The position numbers and the translations under genes were made by a program. Source: Bacteroidota bacterium (lineage in GTDB: Bacteria; Bacteroidota; Bacteroidia; Chitinophagales; Chitinophagaceae). From it: 64,000 nucleotides of DNA. The stretch spans positions 479,734 to 543,733 of the forward strand of contig VGFT01000001.1 in the NCBI GenBank assembly GCA_016868775.1, given 5' to 3'. The notes below the pieces were generated by a model, which saw only the letters and a list, made by a program, of their open reading frames with translations, did no database searches and had not been told where the DNA came from. Numbering within the stretch: position 1 is the first letter of the stretch; every line of letters starts with the position of its first letter. Of this stretch, positions 27,441 to 36,012 are shown one piece after another.

Positions 27441-28262
27441 ATGAAACAATTGAATCTAAAACTGCTACTTAGCTCATTGCTGCTGATCGGATTTTCCTGT
27501 AGCAAGAACAATCCGCCGGCCGATCCCTGTGCCGGGGTAACGGTGAGCGTAACGGGTACCACCACCAATCCCATCAATGGCGCATCTAACGGAACCATCA
27601 TTGCAAACGCCAGTGGTGCGTCGGGCTTTACATATAGTATAAATAACGGGGCGTTTCAGGCAACGGGACAATTTGCCAACCTGGCCGCCGGATCCTACAC
27701 GGTTACAGCCAAGACTTCGGCCGGTTGTGTGGGGTCTGCCAGCTTTACTTTGACCAACACGGTTAGTTGCAATGGGGTGACGATCGCTGTCAATCCCACT
27801 GTCACCGGTGTTACCCCCTGTGTCAGCGCCAGTGGTTCTATTGCCGTAGCGGCTTCTGGTGGTACGGCTCCATATACCTACAGTTTGAATGGAGGATCCT
27901 TTCAATCTGTTACCAGTTTTGCCAGCTTGAATGCCGGAACCTATACCATCGCGGCCAAAGATGCCAGTGGTTGTACGGGTACGCAAGGGTCGATCAGTGT
28001 GGGGACGCGTTCAGCCGGACCTTTATTCAACGCCGTCAAGACCATCATTCAAAATAATTGCGTGAGCTGTCATAACGCTACTACCGCCAACGGCGGCGTG
28101 AACCTGAGTACCGATTGCGCCATTGTTTCGGCAAAAGATCGAATCAATGCTCGTGCGGTACAAGGCACCGGCGGATGGATGCCAACTAGTGGTCCTATTC
28201 CCGCTACTGATCGTCAGGCGATCACGGCATGGATCAATGCGGGAGGGAGGGTGACGGATTAA
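27441..28262 (+). CDS. Lipoprotein with SprB-like repeats and c-type cytochrome motif
   Basis: A 273-residue lipoprotein ('LLLIGFSC' lipobox). Two repeats of about 75 residues resemble SprB/Ig-like repeats: 'ASGFTYSINNGAFQATGQFA' with 'LAAGSYTVTAKTSAGC', and 'TAPYTYSLNGGSFQSVTSFA' with 'LNAGTYTIAAKDASGC'. The C-terminal 85 residues carry one haem-binding motif 'NNCVSCHNA' and a later 'GGWMPTSGP' that can give the Met axial ligand, as in planctomycete-type cytochrome c domains. It is probably a surface-exposed electron carrier. It is followed after 38 bases by the copper-monooxygenase-like lipoprotein gene, likely its redox partner. Confidence 0.8.
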   Translation: MKQLNLKLLLSSLLLIGFSCSKNNPPADPCAGVTVSVTGTTTNPINGASNGTIIANASGASGFTYSINNGAFQATGQFANLAAGSYTVTAKTSAGCVGSASFTLTNTVSCNGVTIAVNPTVTGVTPCVSASGSIAVAASGGTAPYTYSLNGGSFQSVTSFASLNAGTYTIAAKDASGCTGTQGSISVGTRSAGPLFNAVKTIIQNNCVSCHNATTANGGVNLSTDCAIVSAKDRINARAVQGTGGWMPTSGPIPATDRQAITAWINAGGRVTD

Positions 28263-28293
28263 AGTTTGGGCAGTTTGGATAGTTTAAAGAGTT
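28262..28293 (+). repeat. AGTTTGG-type short repeat cluster, copy 3
   Basis: The 38-base gap between two lipoprotein genes is almost entirely AAGTTTGGGCAGTTTGGATA followed by GTTTAAAGAGTT. The order GTTTGGGCAGTTTGGATAGT is shared with the reverse copy at 2041-2078 and, in part, with 715-739. Confidence 0.6.
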
Positions 28294-28300
28294 TAATAGT

Positions 28301-29620
28301 ATGCGGTTTGTAGTATTCATGTTGTTGTTGTTTGTGTATTCTTGTAAGAAATCAACTGATTCGGGTCGGCCGGATTTTGATATCATACAGGAGCAGGTGT
28401 TAACGCCTACTTGTGCGACGAGTGGATGTCATTCGTCTGCTTCGGATGCCACGTATCCGCAACACGGATTGATCTTGGCCGCGGGCCAATCCTATGACCA
28501 GCTCATCAATAAAGCCCCTCGGAATGCATCTGCGCTGTCAAGCAATTACAAACTGGTAAAGCCCGGTGATGCGGAGGCCAGTTTTCTTTATCATAAGATT
28601 ACTTGTGCTACTACGCACCACTTTTCCACGGGCAATTATGGTTCGCAAATGCCGTTGGGTGGACAGGTACTCAGCAAAGGGCAGGTGGAATTCATTCGTC
28701 GCTGGATCAATGCAGGTGCCAGCAAGACCAGCGGTTCCATCGAGGACAATATATTAAATGACAACAGTGCTTGTCAGGCACCCGTACAACCCCTGGATCC
28801 GCCCGCGGCCGGAGCCGGGTTTCAACTAACCATCGATCCGTTCGAGATTCCTAAAAATTTTGAACGCGAAGTATTTGTTCGCAAAAACACGCCCAACACG
28901 AGCACCGTGTATGTGAACCGCTTGCAAATGCGAGGGGCTTCCAACAGCCACCATTTTGTTTTGTACAACTTCCGAAGCCTCACAGGACTTCCGCCCATTG
29001 ATCTGCTCCGAGATTTGCGCGACCCCGTCACCGGTGTAATGAACCAGACCACTCTGCAACAAATGCAGAACCATATTTTTCTGGGTGGCGGAACCGATGT
29101 GAATACTGACATGACCCTACCAGCGGGCGTTGCCTTGAAATTTTTACCGGGTACGCCGGTGGATATGAATGCGCATTATTTCAATCGAACCAATTTCTTG
29201 CTGACCGGGCAGAACTATCTGAATTTATACACAGTGCCGGCTGCCTCGGTTCAATATGAAGCCAAGACGCTTGACCTGAATAATTTTGACATCAACATTC
29301 CACCCTATTCCCGCCGCACCTTCACCAAAACATTTACATTCAATACGATCACCCGGGTGGTGATGCTTACTTCACATTTTCACAAGCTTGGAGAAAAATT
29401 TGTGATCAAGATCGCAGGGGGGCCCCGCAACGGTGAGATCATTTACACCAATACCGATTGGGAACACCCCTTGGTCAAATCCTTTCCCACGCCGCTCATA
29501 TTGCAACCCGGAGAAGGGCTTACTTCGGAGGTAACCTATTACAATCCCAGCTCCCTCGGCGTTGCTTTTGGCTTCACCAGTCAGGATGAGATGAACATCA
29601 TTTTTGGGTACTACTATTAA
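28301..29620 (+). CDS. Lipoprotein with copper type II monooxygenase-like domain
   Basis: A 439-residue lipoprotein ('MLLLFVYSC'). The N-terminal 150 residues resemble a cytochrome-like module with an atypical 'TCATSGCHSS' (CX4CH) and 'GSQMPLGGQVLS'. The remainder resembles PHM/DBM-type copper-dependent monooxygenases: 'RGASNSHHFVLYNF' (HH pair of the CuH site), 'LTSHFHKLGEKF' (HxH of CuM) and 'TSQDEMNIIFGYYY' (Met ligand). Such enzymes hydroxylate small organic substrates using electrons from ascorbate or a cytochrome. Its position directly after a cytochrome-bearing lipoprotein supports an electron-donor/monooxygenase pair on the cell surface. Substrate unknown. Confidence 0.82.
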   Translation: MRFVVFMLLLFVYSCKKSTDSGRPDFDIIQEQVLTPTCATSGCHSSASDATYPQHGLILAAGQSYDQLINKAPRNASALSSNYKLVKPGDAEASFLYHKITCATTHHFSTGNYGSQMPLGGQVLSKGQVEFIRRWINAGASKTSGSIEDNILNDNSACQAPVQPLDPPAAGAGFQLTIDPFEIPKNFEREVFVRKNTPNTSTVYVNRLQMRGASNSHHFVLYNFRSLTGLPPIDLLRDLRDPVTGVMNQTTLQQMQNHIFLGGGTDVNTDMTLPAGVALKFLPGTPVDMNAHYFNRTNFLLTGQNYLNLYTVPAASVQYEAKTLDLNNFDINIPPYSRRTFTKTFTFNTITRVVMLTSHFHKLGEKFVIKIAGGPRNGEIIYTNTDWEHPLVKSFPTPLILQPGEGLTSEVTYYNPSSLGVAFGFTSQDEMNIIFGYYY

Positions 29621-29649
29621 AAGTAGACAAGTGAAATAAGGGAAAGGGA

Positions 29650-31341
29650 TTAGGGCTTGTCACCGGTGAGGAGTTCCCGCAATTTTCGGTCTTCGCCATA
29701 CACATCGTTATAGATTTCCAATTTACCGTTTCTGCCAGCTGCGGTGTAGTAACGGAAGTAAACAGGTAGTTTGGATTTAACGGGGATTACATGTCTTTCT
29801 TTTTTATTTAGCCAAGCACGCACGAATTCAGTTGAGGTAAAGGAGGTGCCTTGCTGAAGGGCCAGCGCACTATCTATTCGAAGGATATATTTATAAAGAC
29901 CATCCCAGTTTTGCACGCGAACACAGCCGTGGCTGAGCGAGCGATTCTCGTTTGCAAAAAAGCTACGTTGGTTGGTGTCGTGCAAATAGACAGAGTGTTT
30001 ATTGGGGAAATTAAACTTCATCACACCCAGTGCATTGGCATCTCCTTGTCCTTGAACTACCCGATAAGGCATTCCGCGGCTATATTTACTCCAATCAACG
30101 CTATCCGCACTTACCTCATTTCCCTCACTGTCAAAAAGTGAATACCCTTTTCGCGACAGATAGCCCGGATCTTTTTTTACTTGCGGTAATATTTCGCCGG
30201 AAATGATACTTGCGGGAATGGTCCAAGTGGGGTACGTAATCACATCGCTGATCTGGCTGGTTAGTAGGGGTGTTCGGGTGCTGGGCTTGCCAATAACAAC
30301 GCGTGATTCTAAAGCCACCGATTCCTTATCATATACCTGCAAGTAGAAGGAGGGAAGATTGACCCATATATATCGCTCCGGTAGCGACTCGCGTTCGATG
30401 CGGTAGCGGTCCATCGTAATGGCTACTTTCAGGAAACTTTCTGCATCGCTGCGGTTTAAGGAGTTGACCAATTGTGTTCCATATTTCCCATCGGTGGTTA
30501 GGTTTCGGGCGGTCTGTACGCGTTTTAGGGTTTGGGATAATGCTGCCGCGTCTAGTTCTAATATAGATGAATCAAGATAATTTTCTTCTTTGAGTCGCTT
30601 GATTAGTGAGCGGATGAATACTGTTGAGTCGCGGTACGGATATTCAAGTCGGGTGTACTGTTTGGAAAAATCGGCTGTTCGTAAAAAATCGGGGAGCACC
30701 TTTTTTAAATTTTCATATCCGACCGACGTGGGCTCTAAGGCTTCTAATGCGGCGGCCGGGTCCTGTGTCTGGATGGCTTTGTGAAGCGCCTCTCGATAGA
30801 CTTCCGGCTGGTAGGTATTATTTTTTTTCAGGCTGTCGATTGGCTCATGTCCTTTTTGAAGATGTCTGGCCAGGGTCAGAAAGGCATCGGTGAGCAGGAT
30901 ATCCATTCGGGCCCATTGGCCGAGATCCTTTCGGGTACCAGTGTCCAGTGTGTCTTGCTCGAACGTTGATTGGATGGAGGTAAGGGTTTTTGCGTGGTAG
31001 TGTTCGGGGAACAGACCGAACCGGCGGGCGCTTTCTATAAGTTTTAATAGCGATTGTCCGGCCGGTGTGATGCTATCGACTCGTACCCATACGGGTTCGT
31101 ATTGCCGCGAGGGGTAGAGCTCCTTGGCCATGTCTGCCGATCGTAATCGAGAGGAGTCGATTCCCCGTCCGCTTGGATCGATCCCCTCTACCCAAGTCTG
31201 GATCTCTTTTTTCAGATCTTGCGCAGTTTCTTCCGGATTAGACGATTTCCCCGAGAGGTTACAGGATGAAAAACCCAGGCCTATTCCTACGGCTAACAGG
31301 AAATAGAACAATTTCAAGGACTGCCAGTCTTTTTGCATCAT
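29650..31341 (-). CDS. L,D-transpeptidase (YcbB-like) lipoprotein
   Basis: A 563-residue protein: signal peptide ending in lipobox 'GFSSC', an N-terminal scaffold, a peptidoglycan-binding helix bundle ('LKRVQTARNLTTDGKYGTQL'), and a YkuD catalytic domain. The catalytic motif is 'SLSHGCVRVQNW' with the nucleophilic Cys, preceded by 'KHSVYLHDTN'. YcbB-type enzymes form 3-3 cross-links in peptidoglycan or attach proteins to it in the periplasm. Starts at adjacent ATG codons 31341/31338; the upstream extension precedes the leader and is discarded. Confidence 0.9.
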   Translation of the reverse strand: MMQKDWQSLKLFYFLLAVGIGLGFSSCNLSGKSSNPEETAQDLKKEIQTWVEGIDPSGRGIDSSRLRSADMAKELYPSRQYEPVWVRVDSITPAGQSLLKLIESARRFGLFPEHYHAKTLTSIQSTFEQDTLDTGTRKDLGQWARMDILLTDAFLTLARHLQKGHEPIDSLKKNNTYQPEVYREALHKAIQTQDPAAALEALEPTSVGYENLKKVLPDFLRTADFSKQYTRLEYPYRDSTVFIRSLIKRLKEENYLDSSILELDAAALSQTLKRVQTARNLTTDGKYGTQLVNSLNRSDAESFLKVAITMDRYRIERESLPERYIWVNLPSFYLQVYDKESVALESRVVIGKPSTRTPLLTSQISDVITYPTWTIPASIISGEILPQVKKDPGYLSRKGYSLFDSEGNEVSADSVDWSKYSRGMPYRVVQGQGDANALGVMKFNFPNKHSVYLHDTNQRSFFANENRSLSHGCVRVQNWDGLYKYILRIDSALALQQGTSFTSTEFVRAWLNKKERHVIPVKSKLPVYFRYYTAAGRNGKLEIYNDVYGEDRKLRELLTGDKP

Positions 31342-31620
31342 CGGGGATTTCGATTGTCTCCCTACCAATATACACAATAAGAGGGTAATAAGCGAATTGT
31401 GCTATTTGACCTCCAGATCAACCGCCTCGAAGCCTGTTTTAGAGAATTACCAAACAGTAGAACTAATTCCATCTAAATTGTTTTAATCGCTCAATTTATA
31501 TGCCCGCGTCAATTAAACAATTCATTTGTGTATTGACCCTCAGCTGGTTGATTTTATACACAAAAAACATTGCTAAGTACCAATCATCCATCTGCCCAAA
31601 CTATTCATATGGAATCTATT

Positions 31621-32802
31621 ATGAGAAAAACACGCCTTTTATTTCTGTTGCTGGTATTTGGTTTACTGGCTGATATTGGTAACATACCAGCTGGAAAAGT
31701 TCATACCGGTCGGTTCACTTTTACCAGCAGTTCTCCTTCCACAGATCTGTTACTGACTAAAGTGTTGTTGAATGGACACCTGTAATTGTCAGCCACAGAA
31801 CTGGCGATCCCGCGGCAACGCGGGGTTGAACCTGTCTTATTATCGCAATTCAGGTAATCGCTTGGCTTATTCACTTGATCTGGGATTTTCTACCGGGCGA
31901 ATGGGAACTAAGCCCGTTCCGACGCTGCTGACCATTAAAGAACGCTTCACTTCGTTTCGGGGTGATGTGTATTATAACATAGGGTGATCAATCAGCCCGT
32001 TACACCTTATTTGCATACGGGACTGCAAGCGCAATTGGGCAACTTTTATGCAAGTATTCCAACAGGATTTGGATTTAGATACACGGCTCCCAAGCGCCCC
32101 ATCATGCTGACCTGAGAGATCAACTATGGTTGGGGGATCAGCAACGAGCTACGCAACAGTTTGATCGTAGGGGTGGGTATATATATCAAATTAAAGGGCA
32201 ACAAACTTGTTCGCGACAATGGCGCATGGGATGGTGGTGCTGTAGGGGAAACCAAAGAAAAAAAACCCGCTGATTGTTCAGATAGTGATTTTGACGGCGT
32301 ACCCGATGGAGCGGATAAGTGTCCTAAGCTTCCGGGTATTCCGCTCAATGCCGGATGCCCGATTTGTGATACGGATGGTGATGGCGTGGTGGATGATAAA
32401 GATGAATGTCCCACAGTAGCCGGACCCATTGGGAGTAAGGGTTGTCCGGTTCGCATCGTGCGCGACACGGTTCGCTTGGGGGGCATGGGTTCTACTTTGC
32501 CACTGGAGTTTCCGACCATTCATTTTAAACCGGGTATGGTGCAGTTGGATTCCAATGCGGTGGGACTGACCATGCAAATGGCTACCATAATCAAAAATCG
32601 TCCGGCGGATCGTTTTACGATCGTAGGCTACAGTAATTTAAGCAAGCCCAAGCAGAAGGTGAGTATGGATCAGGTGATGTCGGTGATCAACTACCTGGTA
32701 AAAAGAGAAGGCATTCGCCCGGAGAGGCTGATTCCCAAACCGGGCCAGCAGGGGCATGACCCCAATCGCGTCAAGGCACTCGTGGCCGAGAGCTGTGAGT
32801 AA
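31621..32802 (+). pseudogene. Decayed OmpA-like outer membrane protein
   Basis: A signal peptide ('MRKTRLLFLLLVFGLLADIG') is followed by beta-barrel-like segments in three successive pieces. The first frame ends near 31785. The second ('GLNLSYYRNSGNRLAYSLDL') runs to 31987. The frame then shifts by one near 31984 to 'PVTPYLHTGLQAQLGNFYAS', with an in-frame TGA at 32113 where 'LT-stop-EINYGW' would suit a Trp. Downstream, an intact segment has thrombospondin type 3 repeats ('DSDFDGVPDGADKCPKLPGI', 'DTDGDGVVDDKDECPTVAGP') and an OmpA-like C-terminal region. Two frameshifts plus a stop make it a pseudogene; the C-terminal 214 codons remain open from 32161. Confidence 0.75.
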
Positions 32803-32838
32803 AAGAGGGCAGAAATATTCTTGGTACGTAGAGTAAGA

Positions 32839-32869
32839 GAAGTCCGGTTCGCCGGACTTCTTTCTTTTT
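32839..32869 (+). terminator. Intrinsic terminator with TTCG tetraloop
   Basis: GAAGTCCGG and CCGGACTTC form a perfect 9-bp stem closed by the stable loop TTCG, followed by TTTCTTTTT. It lies 37 bases after the OmpA-like pseudogene stop and just before fbp, so it separates the two transcription units. Confidence 0.9.
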
Positions 32870-32884
32870 GCGGACCGTATCCGG

Positions 32885-32892
32885 TAATTTTG
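32885..32892 (+). promoter_or_regulatory. Possible -7 element of the fbp promoter
   Basis: TAATTTTG matches the Bacteroidota -7 consensus TAnnTTTG exactly and lies 19 bases before the fbp ATG. The nearest TTTG upstream (32867-32870) is only 14 bases away, shorter than the usual spacing, so the -33 element is uncertain. Confidence 0.4.
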
Positions 32893-32911
32893 TACACTAA
32901 AGCACTTGTTT

Positions 32912-33910
32912 ATGGAACGTTCGCGCATCGCCCTTCCGATCGGTATCACGTTGGATCGTTTCATCAAAAGCAAGCAGGATGAGTATCCGCAAGCTGCGGG
33001 GGAGTTTTCCCAATTGCTCCGGGATATCGCATTAGCTTCCAAAGTGGTGAACCGGGAGATCAATAAGGCGGGTCTGGTGGACATTATGGGCTATATTGGC
33101 CAGCAGAACAAAGCGGGGGATGAACAGCAAAAACTCGATGTGTTGGCGCATATCCGGTTCAGTCGCGCTTTTTCCAAGGGCGGTGAGGCGGCAGGAATCA
33201 TTTCGGAGGAAACAAAAAGTTTTACGGACTTTAAGAACAAGGGAAAATACGTCGTAGCCATCGATCCGCTGGATGGATCTTCGAACATCGATGTGAATGT
33301 GTCAATCGGTACGATCTTTTCCATTTACAAACGTAAGACAAGGCCGGGCACCAAACTCACTCAGAAAGATTTTCTTCAAAAAGGATCGGAGCAAGTAGCG
33401 GCGGGGTATATTTTATATGGCTCCTCGACCATGCTGGTGTTTACCACAGGTAAAGGTGTTTTTGGATTTACCTATGAGACCACGTTGGGGGAATATGTAC
33501 TGTCGCACCCGCAGATGCGTTGTCCGGCCAACGGAAAGATCTATTCTATCAACGAGGCGGGTCTTCCTCAATGCCCGAACCCCGGAATCGGTCGTTATTT
33601 AGACAAATGCAAAAAAGATGGTTTTACGGCTCGCTACATCGGTTCGCTGGTAGCGGATATTCACCGCAACCTGATCAAAGGTGGGATTTTCATCTATCCC
33701 GCTACCGATCGGTATCGCGATGGAAAACTACGGTTGTTATTCGAGTGCAACGCATTGGCCATGATCGTAGAGCAGGCAGGTGGAATGGCAAGAAACGGGT
33801 CGAAACGAATTCTGGATATTGCGCCCAAAGACCTGCATCAGACTACGCCGTTCTTTGTTGGTTCGAAGAGATTGGTAAAGGAGTTGCTTTCTGAGCTTCA
33901 GCGGAAGTAA
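32912..33910 (+). CDS. fbp: Fructose-1,6-bisphosphatase class I
   Basis: A 332-residue cytoplasmic enzyme of full family length. It hydrolyses fructose 1,6-bisphosphate to fructose 6-phosphate in gluconeogenesis. Metal-binding motif 'VVAIDPLDGSSNIDVNVSIG' is complete, as are 'IISEETKSF', 'YIGSLVADIHRNLIKGGIF' and the active-site signature 'DGKLRLLFECNALA'. Start at ATG 32912; a TTG two codons upstream was ignored. A 53-bp part of this gene (33745-33797, encoding 'CNALAMIVEQAGGMARN') reappears out of frame inside the kinase gene 3.1 kb downstream. Confidence 0.97.
   Translation: MERSRIALPIGITLDRFIKSKQDEYPQAAGEFSQLLRDIALASKVVNREINKAGLVDIMGYIGQQNKAGDEQQKLDVLAHIRFSRAFSKGGEAAGIISEETKSFTDFKNKGKYVVAIDPLDGSSNIDVNVSIGTIFSIYKRKTRPGTKLTQKDFLQKGSEQVAAGYILYGSSTMLVFTTGKGVFGFTYETTLGEYVLSHPQMRCPANGKIYSINEAGLPQCPNPGIGRYLDKCKKDGFTARYIGSLVADIHRNLIKGGIFIYPATDRYRDGKLRLLFECNALAMIVEQAGGMARNGSKRILDIAPKDLHQTTPFFVGSKRLVKELLSELQRK
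33745..33797 (+). repeat. 53-bp direct repeat, copy in fbp (likely source)
   Basis: This segment matches 36904-36956 at 52 of 53 positions (C here, A there at 33777). Here it encodes conserved FBPase residues around 'AMIVEQAGGMA', so fbp is the probable donor. Confidence 0.95.
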
Positions 33911-34024
33911 AATCAATTCATTTCACCAAAACAGATTAATGAATCCGATACATCCGAACAAGATCCCAAAGAAGATCGATACACGAGCGGAAATTTTTTT
34001 TGAGTGTTTCATAGGCTGGGAGGG

Positions 34025-34417
34025 TCAATAAAAGAAGAAGAAAAAGTACAGTGCCGCTTCCATTCGTCGGACGCCTTCAAAATATCCGGTTATGGTACCG
34101 GAGCTATTTTTGATCCGCCCCTCTTCCACATATCCGGTAATGGTACCGCTGCTGTTTTTTACCCTTTCTCCATCGAAGTATCCAATGATGGTTCCGGAGC
34201 TGTTCTTGATCCGATCGCCATCGTAATATCCAATGATCTTGCCACTGCTGTTTTTGACGCGACCCGCTTCGATATATCCGGTAATGGTTCCGGAGCTATT
34301 TTTCACTCGTCCATTTTTGATATATCCGATGATGGTGCCGCTGCTGTTCTTAAGGCGCTGCGCGTAGGCTTGTCCCACGAGCATAAGTGCGAACAGACAG
34401 GTCAGTACAGCTTTCAT
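34025..34417 (-). CDS. Exported beta-flower-type repeat protein (six 15-residue repeats)
   Basis: A 130-residue protein: signal peptide 'MKAVLTCLFALMLVGQAYAQ', then six tandem repeats of about 15 residues with the core 'VKNSSGTITGYIE', ending in 'FEGVRRMEAALYFFFFFY'. The pattern matches the Bacteroidota '5-fold beta-flower' secreted proteins, but with six evenly conserved units. Neighbouring 45-bp DNA units are very alike, indicating recent tandem duplication or homogenisation. Function of the family is unknown; it is expected in the periplasm or outside the cell. The aromatic run at the C terminus could aid sorting or outer-membrane contact. Stands alone between fbp and ctlX. Confidence 0.8.
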   Translation of the reverse strand: MKAVLTCLFALMLVGQAYAQRLKNSSGTIIGYIKNGRVKNSSGTITGYIEAGRVKNSSGKIIGYYDGDRIKNSSGTIIGYFDGERVKNSSGTITGYVEEGRIKNSSGTITGYFEGVRRMEAALYFFFFFY

Positions 34418-34574
34418 AATAAATTTCTTGTTTTGGGTAATTCTATTTCAGCTGAAAAATAATCGATTTCGGTTGATTCGGATTGCACCGTTTGGCTACA
34501 AGAGCGTACTTTAACAAAAAAGAAATCACCAAAGAAATCGCCTGTTTCAAATTCGTACAAGGCTGTTACACGAT

Positions 34575-35498
34575 TCAGGTTGATCTATTTTGGGTTAGGA
34601 ATATCTCTGCCAACATACAGCGGGCGCTGCCTCCTCCGACCGATTCGATGGTGGGAATATCGACTTCGAGCAGTTCGTTAAATGACTTCAATGCGTCCAA
34701 CTGCTCGCTCCCCAACGAAGCAAATGCTCCAGAGGAACCGATCAGAAATTTCTCCCCTTTATCATTATGCACTTGAAGTAAATTTCCCGCAAATCGATTT
34801 AGTTGTTCATAATTGATAGGAATGATCACCTTGCCACTGCGTTGGATCGTTTCGATCAGAAATGTTCTTTCCGTTTGATCCGGAATACTTTCGAGGCAGA
34901 CCACTACATACCTATCGGCAACCGACATCACCACATTGGTGTGATAGAGAGGTCGACCTACTGAATCGACGGCCCGAAAAACCATCGGTATGTATTGTTG
35001 TTGCTCGCAAAAATGACTTAGGGGTTCAAGATGGGTACGGGGACTAATTACTGCATATGCAATTCGATGTGTGCGATCGAGCACCACACTTCCTGTTCCT
35101 TCCAAAAAATATCCCGACGTTTCGTATTCAGTGAGATCCAGTTGCCGATCGACCGAATATTTTTCTTTCAATGCATTTAAAACAGCCGGTTTTCGTTCGA
35201 GCCGCCGGTTCTGTGCAAACAGTGGGTAAAGAACCAAGATGCCCCCCTCATGTGTGGAGAACCAGTTGTTCGGGAAAATTGAATCGGGGGTGGCAGGGTC
35301 TGGACCATCATCCACGACCATGACATCAATCCCCTGCGATTGAATTTTTTCCACCATCGAATCAAACTCGATCAATGCCAGTTGATGGATGACATCCGGT
35401 TGGCCCTGATCATTTTGAAAAAAATTATTGACTGCTGTTTCCGTGTTAAACCCGAACTGGCGCGGGCGTATCATCAACAAGCGATGGGTGATTTGCAA
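34575..35498 (-). CDS. ctlX: Citrulline/arginine-type hydrolase, CtlX-like (amidinotransferase fold)
   Basis: A 307-residue cytoplasmic enzyme of the guanidino-modifying superfamily. Active-site features are 'DSIFPNNWFSTHEGG' (Asn/His region), 'GTGSVVLDRTHRIAYAVISP', 'PLYHTNVVMSV' (catalytic His) and the terminal nucleophile Cys in 'GGGSARCMLAEIFL'. Bacteroidota members of this group are named CtlX, for citrulline utilisation. No other arginine-catabolism genes adjoin it. Start at ATG 35498 fits the family N terminus 'THRLLMIRPRQFGFN'. Confidence 0.9.
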   Translation of the reverse strand: MQITHRLLMIRPRQFGFNTETAVNNFFQNDQGQPDVIHQLALIEFDSMVEKIQSQGIDVMVVDDGPDPATPDSIFPNNWFSTHEGGILVLYPLFAQNRRLERKPAVLNALKEKYSVDRQLDLTEYETSGYFLEGTGSVVLDRTHRIAYAVISPRTHLEPLSHFCEQQQYIPMVFRAVDSVGRPLYHTNVVMSVADRYVVVCLESIPDQTERTFLIETIQRSGKVIIPINYEQLNRFAGNLLQVHNDKGEKFLIGSSGAFASLGSEQLDALKSFNELLEVDIPTIESVGGGSARCMLAEIFLTQNRST

Positions 35499-36012
35499 GG
35501 CTCCGGATCTTTTTGAATGGGGATTGGCAACGGCAAAGGAGGTTTCTTGGAACGGCAGTGACGTAAAATAATCACCCGTTCTTTATTAATGCATCAGGAT
35601 GTCGGTATATTTTTTTGGTCGACTGGTTTTGCGGAAAATCCTCCGTTTGGCAAACGGGGGAAAGTCATCTGATCAGTTCCAGAATCGGTTTATAGTCAGA
35701 CGGCTCATATATTGTTGATAATCAATTTTTTGAATTGAATTTTAAAATTGATTTTCTTTAATAAGATATTTCTATCCGCCCGCTCCGGAGTTCACTATAA
35801 ATTGATAATCAATTTGTTACAAAATAAAGGCGGATCTAAGAAAAAATTCATACTTTAACTTGTTGAAAACATGTTATTAATCCTACCCTATTGGTTTCCA
35901 GCTGCATAATTGGTTGACGGTTCATTTTATTGTGGATTCCTGATAAAATTACCTGACCCAAGTCAGTCACCAACTTAATTGGCGGGGCCTTTCAACGTAT
36001 TTGAATTCGAGT
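35499..36012. other. AT-rich intergenic region with two copies of TTGATAATCAATTT
   Basis: No gene, RNA or clear terminator was recognised in these 514 bases. TTGATAATCAATTT occurs at 35715-35728 and again at 35812-35825; its core TTGAT-A-ATCAA is an inverted repeat with a single central base. The two copies, 97 bases apart, lie upstream of the kinase/Mla gene set and could be regulator sites. The divergent ctlX gene starts at 35498, so promoters for both directions should be here. Confidence 0.5.

Noticed and set aside
27474..27986. Long minus-strand frame over the SprB-like lipoprotein gene
   Set aside because: Gly/Arg/Thr-rich translation typical of the antisense of a repetitive coding gene; the plus strand has a lipobox, repeats and a haem motif.
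31501..31674. Small frame starting 'MPASIKQFICVLTLSWL'
   Set aside because: It overlaps the leader of the OmpA-like pseudogene in another frame and loses protein character after about 25 residues.
25453..32802. Alternative genetic code with TGA as tryptophan
   Set aside because: Two TGA codons sit at likely Trp positions, but TGA is the plain stop of other genes here (for example DUF3127 at 7849-7851), so ordinary nonsense mutation is the simpler explanation.
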